The notes under the pieces are model-generated. The model was not told the DNA's origin. It ran no database searches and worked only from the letters and a program-made list of their open reading frames with translations. From Flavobacteriaceae bacterium (GTDB lineage: Bacteria > Bacteroidota > Bacteroidia > Flavobacteriales > Flavobacteriaceae): a stretch of DNA of 5,694 bases. The stretch is taken from assembly GCA_947461915.1 (NCBI GenBank), contig CANHNG010000134.1:1-5694 (forward strand), in the 5' to 3' direction. Shown one piece after another: positions 1-5,694 of this stretch; the stretch's first letter is position 1; every line of letters starts with the position of its first letter. The position numbers and the translations under genes were made by a program.

Positions 1-2
1 CA

Positions 3-1073
3 TTTACTGGAGCTACAACAGTTAGTGGTACGTTAACCCTAACTATTACAGGCACAAGTACTTTGTCTGGAGCCATTAACCTAACATTGGGTAACGGAGC
101 AACAATTACTAGAACTTCAGGAGCTTTTGATGTTGCACCAAATTTTGGAACAACAACAAATATTATTTATGACGGGACAACGGCGACAACATCTTCATTT
201 GAATTGCCAACTTCAGGTTTAAACAACTTGACTGTAAACAATGCTGCAGGGGTAACTTTGAGTAGTTCAAACACCGTAAACGGCGTATTAAATTTTGTTT
301 CTGGAAAACTAATTACAGATGCTAATTCTCTAACAATAGGAACTTCCGGAAGTATTACCGGAGCAGGAGCTGGAACAGGATGGGTTGTGGGGAATTTAAT
401 CAAACAAACCGCAACAGATGCAAGTCCATCGTTTGCTTATGCGATAGGAGACGCCACAAATTATACTCCAATATCGTTAACCTTTACAGGAAATAATACC
501 GCAGCATCAACCGGAAGCATTACAGCAACAACAACTGCGGGTGATCATCCACAACTTGGAACTTCAGATCTTATTGGAACCGTTAACAGAACTTGGAATT
601 TATCAAACAATGGCGTTTCTGGATTTACAAATTATACGGTTAATCTTAATTATTCAGCAGCCGAAACCGATGCTGGAGCAACGCCTGCAAGTTTTGTAAT
701 TCGCAAATACGAAGATTCTACTTGGACATCACCATCAACATTAGGAACCCCATCAGACAGTAGCATTTCAGCATCTGGAATTACAGGTTTTGGTGACTTT
801 GCAGTTGGACAAATAGTTTCTTTGAGCACTTCGAATTTTGAATTAGAAAATGTAAAAATATTTCCAAATCCAGTAACTAATAATTTCGTAACCATTAGTT
901 CTGCTATCCTTGAAGATATTAATGTTGCGGTATTTGATGTGTTGGGAAAACAAATTTCAAGTCAAAAATTGCAGAATAATAGATTAGATGTTTCGGGTTT
1001 AAAATCAGGAATATATGTATTGAAAATTTCTCAAAATGAAAAAACGACTACCGAAAAGTTAGTTGTAAAATAA
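3..1073 (+). CDS. T9SS-secreted repetitive surface protein, C-terminal part (5' truncated by the window)
   Basis: The reading frame is open from position 3 to the TAA at 1071-1073. The TTG at 63 is an internal leucine codon, not a start, so this is only the 3' end of a larger gene. The protein is rich in Thr, Ser, Gly and Asn, poor in charged residues, and I see no cysteine. Up to about position 380 it has short alternating-hydrophobic strands such as LNNLTVNNAAGVTL and SGTLTLTITG, as in beta-helical or adhesin-like Bacteroidota surface proteins. From about 381 (WVVGNL) to 812 (GDFAVGQ) lies a probable beta-sandwich module containing YAIGDATNYTPISL and VNRTWNL, a pattern common just before sorting domains in these proteins. 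The C-terminus is a T9SS type A sorting domain. The product should cross the outer membrane by T9SS and be released or attached to the surface. Adhesion or a matrix role is inferred; no enzyme motif is visible. The terminator behind it separates it from the next genes. Confidence 0.88.
   Translation, partial: FTGATTVSGTLTLTITGTSTLSGAINLTLGNGATITRTSGAFDVAPNFGTTTNIIYDGTTATTSSFELPTSGLNNLTVNNAAGVTLSSSNTVNGVLNFVSGKLITDANSLTIGTSGSITGAGAGTGWVVGNLIKQTATDASPSFAYAIGDATNYTPISLTFTGNNTAASTGSITATTTAGDHPQLGTSDLIGTVNRTWNLSNNGVSGFTNYTVNLNYSAAETDAGATPASFVIRKYEDSTWTSPSTLGTPSDSSISASGITGFGDFAVGQIVSLSTSNFELENVKIFPNPVTNNFVTISSAILEDINVAVFDVLGKQISSQKLQNNRLDVSGLKSGIYVLKISQNEKTTTEKLVVK
831..1070 (+). other. T9SS type A C-terminal sorting domain (Por secretion tail)
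   Basis: These 80 C-terminal codons match the TIGR04183-type sorting domain. They show the opening KIFPNPV motif (855-875), the central strand INVAVFDVLGKQI, then LDVSGLKSGIYVLKIS, and a basic end, EKLVVK. In this family the domain folds as a small beta-sandwich. It directs the protein through the type IX translocon and is usually cleaved off by the PorU sortase. The motif order and spacing are complete, so the gene's 3' end looks intact and not degraded. Confidence 0.93.
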
Positions 1074-1086
1074 ATACACCCTAATT

Positions 1087-1124
1087 AAACATCCTTTTTC
1101 TAACGGGAAAGGATGTTTTTTTTT
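1087..1124 (+). terminator. Rho-independent terminator after the T9SS cargo gene
   Basis: The left arm AAACATCCTTT (1087-1097) pairs perfectly with AAAGGATGTTT (1108-1118), giving an 11-bp stem. Two G-U pairs and one C-G pair can extend it inward to a TAAC loop at 1101-1104. A run of nine T (1116-1124) follows and partly overlaps the right arm. It starts 14 bases after the stop codon, a typical position. There is no convergent gene, so it should act on + strand transcription. Confidence 0.92.
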
Positions 1125-1155
1125 ATTGATATCTCACCAATAAAATGAAACTTAG

Positions 1156-1233
1156 ATGAAAAAAAAATACCATATACAAATTCGTATTGTTATACTAACA
1201 CTTTTTTTTGGATTAACTAAAAGTATTTACGCG
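1156..1233 (+). other. Signal peptide of the M14 carboxypeptidase
   Basis: Codons 1-26 encode a basic N-region (MKKKYHIQIR), a hydrophobic core (IVILTLFFGL) and the cleavage region TKSIYA followed by QQ. Ala-Gln is a common signal peptidase I site in Bacteroidota. No lipobox cysteine is present, so the mature protein is expected to be soluble. Confidence 0.82.
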
Positions 1234-2406
1234 CAGCAATCGGTTTCATTCAATTCCCCGGTAAACACTAAAACAAGGCCAATTGAATTACAACTTAAAA
1301 AAACATATGAATTAGAAAAAGCAGGTGTTTTTGCGAGTAATGAATTCGACGGCGCGAGATTAAGCGACTTTATACAGGAAAACGACAGCACGGCTATTGT
1401 AATGATCAAACCAGAAAACACACCTATTAACAATAGCGGTTACTATGCTTTCAATACTTGGTCAAGTTCGCCAAAGCCTTTTTATTTTACTTTTCAATAC
1501 CCTAAAGGCTATAACCATAGGTATATTCCTAAGTTAAAAATAAACAATGATTGGAATGCTATTGATCCTTCATCAGTTTATATGAAAGATAGTATTGTTA
1601 CCATTAAGCTGAATTTAAGTAAAAATCCTATTCTTGTTGCTGCTCAAGAAGTCCAATCGTCCACAGATGTTAAAAATTGGTATACAAGTATTGTGGCGGG
1701 CAAAGAAGATTATGTTACCATTAAAAGCGCCGGAAAATCAGTGCTTGGTAAAAATATTCCAGTATTGGACATCTACAAAGGAGACCAAAAAAACAAAAAA
1801 ATAATTGTTTTACTCACGCGTCAGCATCCACCAGAAACCACTGGATATTATGCTTTTCAAAGTTTTTTATCAACTATTTTAGATGGTTCAGAACTCTCTG
1901 ATGTGTTTTTAAAAACATACCGGGTTATTGCCTTTCCAATAGCCAATCCAGACGGAGTTGATCTTGGACATTGGAGACATAATCATGGTGGAATTGATTT
2001 AAATAGGGATTGGTCCGTTTATAACCAACCAGAAATAAAACAAATTGTAAAATTTATCAATAATGCTTCTGAAGAAGACGAAGGTGCTGTAATTCTAGGG
2101 TTAGATTTTCATTCCACCAAAAAAGATATTTTTTACACCAATAAAAACAGAGCAAATACGTCAATGCCTAATTTCATTGATTATTGGTTTGCTGGATTAG
2201 AACGAAATATTCCAAATTATAAGGTCAACGAATCTTCTGGAAATAGCCAACAACCCGTTTCTAAAGGATGGTTTTTATACGGTCATGATGCCGTAGGAAT
2301 TACTTATGAAATTGGCGATGCTACTCCTAAAGAAGATATTTTAGTGAAAGGTCAAGTTTCGGCAAAAGAAATGATGAAACTCTTAGTATATATAATTAAA
2401 CCATAA
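1156..2406 (+). CDS. Secreted M14-family zinc carboxypeptidase
   Basis: This is a 416-residue metallopeptidase predicted to remove residues from the C-terminus of peptides using one zinc ion. The ATG at 1156 is supported by the classic signal peptide that follows: MKKK, a hydrophobic stretch at about 11-20, and a likely signal peptidase I site after SIYA (26/27). The M14 signatures are complete: zinc ligands H224 and E227 in the HPPE motif, NPDG at 264-267, substrate-binding N283-R284 in NRDW, third zinc ligand H319 in LDFHS, and catalytic E385 in TYEIG. Residues 27 to about 165 form a beta-rich N-terminal domain before the catalytic domain (about 166-416), an arrangement resembling the cytosolic-carboxypeptidase (Nna1-like) branch; that subgroup call is tentative. 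There is no T9SS sorting domain or lipobox, so a periplasmic location is most likely. The 25-base gap to the transporter gene, with no terminator, suggests co-transcription. Substrate preference cannot be read from the sequence. Confidence 0.9.
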   Translation: MKKKYHIQIRIVILTLFFGLTKSIYAQQSVSFNSPVNTKTRPIELQLKKTYELEKAGVFASNEFDGARLSDFIQENDSTAIVMIKPENTPINNSGYYAFNTWSSSPKPFYFTFQYPKGYNHRYIPKLKINNDWNAIDPSSVYMKDSIVTIKLNLSKNPILVAAQEVQSSTDVKNWYTSIVAGKEDYVTIKSAGKSVLGKNIPVLDIYKGDQKNKKIIVLLTRQHPPETTGYYAFQSFLSTILDGSELSDVFLKTYRVIAFPIANPDGVDLGHWRHNHGGIDLNRDWSVYNQPEIKQIVKFINNASEEDEGAVILGLDFHSTKKDIFYTNKNRANTSMPNFIDYWFAGLERNIPNYKVNESSGNSQQPVSKGWFLYGHDAVGITYEIGDATPKEDILVKGQVSAKEMMKLLVYIIKP

Positions 2407-2431
2407 ATTAGTAATCCCAAACTTTTAAAAA
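2407..2431 (+). promoter_or_regulatory. Short A/T-rich intergenic spacer and translation start region of the susC-like gene
   Basis: The 25 bases between the peptidase stop and the transporter ATG contain no hairpin, no purine-rich Shine-Dalgarno sequence and no clear TAnnTTTG promoter element. The bases just before the ATG are TTTTAAAAA, matching the A-rich upstream context used for initiation in Flavobacterium and relatives. The spacer therefore supports co-transcription of the two genes, with translation not depending on Shine-Dalgarno pairing. Confidence 0.45.
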
Positions 2432-2494
2432 ATGAATAAAAAATTGATTTTAACATTGTGCTTAACACTGTTTTTTGGTGGAATTGTTATTGCT
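2432..2494 (+). other. Signal peptide of the SusC-like transporter
   Basis: Codons 1-21 encode MNKK, a hydrophobic core LILTLCLTLFFGGIV and a cleavage region ending IA before QKR. The cysteine at residue 10 sits inside the hydrophobic core and lacks a lipobox context, so this is a signal peptidase I substrate, as expected for an outer-membrane barrel. Confidence 0.85.
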
Positions 2495-5400
2495 CAAAAA
2501 AGAGTAATAACTGGTACAGTAAATGACAAAGTTGGTCCACTGCCTGGAGCTACGATTATAGAGAAAGGAACTAAAGTTGGAACGACCACAGATTTAAATG
2601 GTAATTTCAGTCTAACAGTTTCTGGAGAAGACGCAATTATTACTGTAAATTTTTTGGGATTTGCTGTACAGCAGATTGCTGTTAAAGATAAAATAAAACT
2701 AAATATTGTTTTGGTAGAAAATGCAGAAGCATTAAATGAAGTGGTGGTCAATTCTTTAGGACTTGAAGTGAATAAAAGGACCTTAGGTTCTACTTATACG
2801 AAAGTTACAGCCGATCAATTGTCAAATTCAGGAGAAATGAGTGTCATTAATTCTTTGCAAGGAAAAGCTTCTGGGGTTAGAATTGCAAGAGCAAATGGCG
2901 ATCCTGGCGCAGGTTCTAACATACAAATTAGAGGGGCAAACACCATTAATGGAAACACGCAGCCATTAATTATTTTGGATGGTGTGCCTATAAGTAATGA
3001 TAACATAAACGGCAATAGTAGCAATGTAGCTGGAACATCCCAGCAATCAAGATTGAACGATATTAACGAAGATGATATTGAGTCTATCACCGTTTTAAAA
3101 GGAGCATCAGCAGCTGCTGTTTGGGGGTCTGAAGCCGCCAATGGCGTTTTGGTAATTACCACAAAAAAAGGCAGAAAAACAGGAAAAATTAACATTGAAT
3201 TTAAATCTACAGTTTCTATTGACAAAATAGCCCAGATGCATCCGATTCAATCCAATTACGGACAAGGAACGGGCGGTATTTTTAACTTGACTTCTGTAGG
3301 GTCTTGGGGGGATAAAATTGCTGATCGAACGGGTGCAGCGGATGAGTATTATACCAAAGACGAAAAAGGATGGTTTGTAGGGGAAGACGGAAAAGAATAT
3401 TTAATGATAAAAACCAAAAATTCTAAAAATACTTATGTCAATGAAAACCAAGACAAAGTATTTCAAGATGCTATTTCCATAAAAAACAATTTGAGTTTTG
3501 GAAATGCAAATGAAGACGGAAACTATCGGGTAAGTTTTGGTAGTATTGATCAAAAAGGATTTATTAACGAGAGCGATTACAAAAAGACCAATATTGGTTT
3601 TAACGGCAAATATATTTTTAATCCAAAATTGAGTATCACTACTAAATTAGATTATGCGCATACGAAATCCAATAGAATCCAACAGAATTCAAGTATTGCA
3701 GGATTGCTTTTGGGTTTGTTGCGAAACGCACCCGATTTTGATATTTCGCAATATGTTGGGGATTACTATGATAATAAAGCAAAGTACTATAAGTTGTATA
3801 CCAAAAGACAACGTTCCTACAGAAACTCGATTGGAGAAAGTTCGAATCCAGGATATAATAATCCTCTATGGACATTATACAAGCAAAAAGCGCCAAATGT
3901 GGTGGATCGATATATTTTCTCTTCCGATTTGAATTACAAGGCCAATCAGTGGTTGTCTATGAAATTTAGAGGAAGCTACGATACCTATAACGACGAAAGA
4001 CGCTATTTTTCTCCTGTAAATTCGGCTAGTTTTACCGCAGGTTCCTTCCGATTGGACAACATTAATAATAAAATATTAAATTTAGATATAATAGCTCAAA
4101 CTAAAACGTTTAGTCTAACCAATAATTTGAACGGAAACTTTATTCTAGGCTATAATTTTAATGACCGAGACAGAAAAAGTGTGTATAACGAAGGACAAAC
4201 CTTTCTTATTAATAGTATGACCCAGACTTTTTCTAATGTTTCACAGTTAGATCCTACGATTAATTTAACCAGAAAAATTGCCTCGTACAGAAGGTATGTC
4301 ACTGCCTCTTTTGATTTTAAAAAACAACTTTTTCTGAATACTTCAGTTGCCTCAGAAAAAGCATCAAGTATGTTGGGGTCTTTTATATATCCATCAGTTG
4401 ATATGTCTTGGGTTTTTTCTGATTTGAAAATTTTTCAAAATAGCAAAATTCTAAGTTCTGGTAAAATTAGAACGGGTGTTGGTCAAGTGGGAGTAAAACC
4501 CAACCCACAAAAATTCCAAACAACTTACCAAACACCTATTTATGAGGATTATGACGACCCTTTAAATTTATTCCTTTTTGGAGGCGGATTTAGTTATGAC
4601 AGTGAATTGGGAAATAGAAATTTAAAACCTGAAATTAAAACAGAGTATGAATTAGGGGCCGATTTGAAATTTTTCAAAAACCGATTGGTTCTAGGAGGCA
4701 CTTATTATTATAATACGATTGTCAATGTTTTGCTAGACATTCCAATAACCCCAAGTACAGGGGCTAATTCCATCTATGGAAATGGGGGTTCTTTAAAAAA
4801 TAAAGGACTAGAATTTGATTTTGATTTACAACTGTTTAAATCGAAAAAAGGACTAAATGCTTCAATTTATGGAAATTTCAATAACAATAAAAATGAAGTG
4901 ACTGATGTTAAAGGGGCAACTTCACTTGAATTGACCTCTGAGGCCATTAGTTCTAGAGCAGTAGTGGGGCAACAGTTAGGAACGCTATGGGGAACACGAG
5001 CATTACGAAATGCTGACGGAACCTTTGCTTTAGATGCTAATGGATTTCCTCAATTAGACACTGAACAAGGGGTAATTGGGGATCCAAATCCAGATTGGCG
5101 AGGTGGTTTTGGTTTTAAAGCGGATTATAAAGGGTTTTTTGCAAATATAATGTTTGAAACCTCTCAAGGAGGTGATTTTGCTGAGCGCACCCGCTTTATT
5201 TTGGGTAATTTTGGTACTTCCGCAGAAGTCGGGAATGAAGTGACCCCATCAACAGCCATTAAAGACAGGAATGGTGTAATTTATCCTGCGGGTGTTCCTG
5301 TTCGTGGAAACATTAAAGATTTTGGTGCAGGGCCTGTTTTATTGAATGAAGCCTACTATACAACTATCGGTGGTGGTTTTGGTGCTTCCGTTATTAATGA

Positions 5401-5665
5401 ATTTGCAGTAAATAACAATGCCTCTTGGACGCGATTAAGCGAGTTAACTTTTGGCTATACCTTAAATTCTAAAGAATTTAAAAAGCAAACGAAGTTAGCC
5501 TCAATAACAGGGACGCTTACCGGAAGACATTTAGCCATTTGGACTGACATTTTAGGAATAGACCCGCAAACCAATCAAACGGGTGTTGGTAATGGTTTTG
5601 GAATCGATTATTTTACAAATCCGGCATCAAAAACTTTTTTATTCACCTTACAAATTAAATATTAA
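2432..5665 (+). CDS. SusC/RagA-family TonB-linked outer-membrane transporter
   Basis: The 1077-residue product is a TonB-dependent outer-membrane barrel of normal SusC length. It should import oligomeric nutrients into the periplasm together with a SusD-type lid lipoprotein. Order of parts: signal peptide 1-21 (cleavage after IVIA), carboxypeptidase-regulatory-like beta domain about 25-97 (VITGTVND...GATI, TTTDLNGNFSL), a TonB-box-like segment about 99-108 (EALNEVVVNS), a plug about 115-247, then the barrel to the C-terminus. Plug hallmarks are QGKASGVRI (143-151), IQIRG (164-168), LDGVPI (182-187) and the SusC signature VLKGASAAAVWGSEAANGV followed by VITTKKG (221-247). Barrel hallmarks include NLKPEIKTEYELG, GSLKNKGLEFDF, GDPNPDWRGG, the GRHLAIWTD region near the end, and the terminal aromatic Tyr of FTLQIKY. 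The frame is intact and I see no cysteine in the mature protein. The gene follows the carboxypeptidase by 25 bases and precedes a putative susD by 5. Peptide rather than glycan import is inferred only from the peptidase neighbour. Confidence 0.95.
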   Translation: MNKKLILTLCLTLFFGGIVIAQKRVITGTVNDKVGPLPGATIIEKGTKVGTTTDLNGNFSLTVSGEDAIITVNFLGFAVQQIAVKDKIKLNIVLVENAEALNEVVVNSLGLEVNKRTLGSTYTKVTADQLSNSGEMSVINSLQGKASGVRIARANGDPGAGSNIQIRGANTINGNTQPLIILDGVPISNDNINGNSSNVAGTSQQSRLNDINEDDIESITVLKGASAAAVWGSEAANGVLVITTKKGRKTGKINIEFKSTVSIDKIAQMHPIQSNYGQGTGGIFNLTSVGSWGDKIADRTGAADEYYTKDEKGWFVGEDGKEYLMIKTKNSKNTYVNENQDKVFQDAISIKNNLSFGNANEDGNYRVSFGSIDQKGFINESDYKKTNIGFNGKYIFNPKLSITTKLDYAHTKSNRIQQNSSIAGLLLGLLRNAPDFDISQYVGDYYDNKAKYYKLYTKRQRSYRNSIGESSNPGYNNPLWTLYKQKAPNVVDRYIFSSDLNYKANQWLSMKFRGSYDTYNDERRYFSPVNSASFTAGSFRLDNINNKILNLDIIAQTKTFSLTNNLNGNFILGYNFNDRDRKSVYNEGQTFLINSMTQTFSNVSQLDPTINLTRKIASYRRYVTASFDFKKQLFLNTSVASEKASSMLGSFIYPSVDMSWVFSDLKIFQNSKILSSGKIRTGVGQVGVKPNPQKFQTTYQTPIYEDYDDPLNLFLFGGGFSYDSELGNRNLKPEIKTEYELGADLKFFKNRLVLGGTYYYNTIVNVLLDIPITPSTGANSIYGNGGSLKNKGLEFDFDLQLFKSKKGLNASIYGNFNNNKNEVTDVKGATSLELTSEAISSRAVVGQQLGTLWGTRALRNADGTFALDANGFPQLDTEQGVIGDPNPDWRGGFGFKADYKGFFANIMFETSQGGDFAERTRFILGNFGTSAEVGNEVTPSTAIKDRNGVIYPAGVPVRGNIKDFGAGPVLLNEAYYTTIGGGFGASVINEFAVNNNASWTRLSELTFGYTLNSKEFKKQTKLASITGTLTGRHLAIWTDILGIDPQTNQTGVGNGFGIDYFTNPASKTFLFTLQIKY

Positions 5666-5670
5666 GAGTT

Positions 5671-5694
5671 ATGAAAACTAAATTAATTTCTGGA
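5671..5694 (+). CDS. Start of a downstream gene, probably a SusD/RagB-like lipoprotein (3' truncated by the window)
   Basis: An ATG five bases after the susC-like stop codon opens a frame of eight codons, MKTKLISG, that continues past the window edge. The basic start followed by hydrophobic residues fits the beginning of a signal peptide. In Bacteroidota a SusD-family substrate-binding lipoprotein almost always follows a SusC-family gene closely, and this position and spacing match. The identity therefore rests on gene order: eight residues are too few to show a lipobox or SusD fold. The 5-base gap without a terminator implies co-transcription with the transporter gene. Confidence 0.7.

Noticed and set aside
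63..65. TTG at 63 as the true start of the first gene.
   Set aside because: The frame is open upstream to position 3 with the same repetitive composition, and no signal peptide follows position 63, although a T9SS cargo needs one.
167..895. Two minus-strand open frames (78 and 81 codons) opposite the T9SS cargo gene.
   Set aside because: They are antisense to a repetitive Thr/Ser/Gly-rich frame, which tends to leave the opposite strand free of stops. No start signals or domains are visible.
1145..1159. A four-codon mini-ORF (MKLR, ATG at 1145) whose TGA overlaps the peptidase ATG in an ATGA arrangement, suggesting a translational-coupling leader.
   Set aside because: In A-rich sequence a short ATG...TGA overlap is easily produced by chance, and no initiation signal stands out before 1145. 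I see nothing to support function.
1191..2483. Near-identical 15-base stretches in the two signal-peptide regions (around 1196-1211 and 2463-2477), considered as a possible repeat.
   Set aside because: Both simply encode the hydrophobic LTLFFG of a signal peptide. The similarity does not extend beyond this, so convergence is the simpler explanation.
2815..3225. A 136-codon minus-strand open frame opposite the SusC plug region.
   Set aside because: The plus-strand frame encodes conserved plug motifs across the same bases. The antisense translation shows no family features and is explained by codon composition.
3642..3932. Overlapping open frames on both strands inside the transporter gene (85-93 codons).
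   Set aside because: They lie wholly within the well-supported susC-like frame, have no recognisable domains or start context, and look like out-of-frame shadows.

Overview
The window looks like chromosomal DNA from a member of the Bacteroidota, most likely Flavobacteriaceae (Flavobacterium-like). Four signals point there: low GC with A/T-biased codon use, a C-terminal type IX secretion (T9SS) sorting domain, a SusC/RagA-type TonB-dependent transporter with a probable SusD partner, and A-rich translation starts without Shine-Dalgarno sequences. All genes are on the + strand, and no stretch over 300 bases lacks a gene.

Layout. Positions 3-1073 hold the 3' end of a larger gene for a secreted, repetitive, beta-rich surface protein. 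It ends in a type A T9SS sorting domain, and its true start lies upstream of the window. A strong intrinsic terminator follows at 1087-1124. Only 31 bases later, at 1156, begins a complete gene for a secreted M14-family zinc carboxypeptidase with all expected catalytic residues. After a 25-base spacer without a terminator comes a complete 1077-residue SusC/RagA-family outer-membrane transporter (2432-5665). Five bases further on, the first eight codons of another gene begin at 5671 and run off the window. By position this is almost certainly the SusD-like lipoprotein partner.

How the genes may work together. The carboxypeptidase, susC-like and putative susD-like genes look like one transcription unit for nutrient uptake. 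The SusC/SusD pair would bind and import an oligomer across the outer membrane with TonB energy. The carboxypeptidase, which has a signal peptide but no T9SS domain, would trim peptides from the C-terminus, probably in the periplasm. This suggests peptide rather than glycan uptake, as for RagAB, but the substrate is an inference from gene context. The upstream T9SS protein appears to be a separate unit ended by the terminator.

I found no RNA gene, mobile element, CRISPR array or clearly novel system. The points most worth checking are the peptidase-SusCD pairing, the peptidase N-terminal domain, the missing promoter space behind the terminator, and the homopolymer runs at the start of the peptidase gene.
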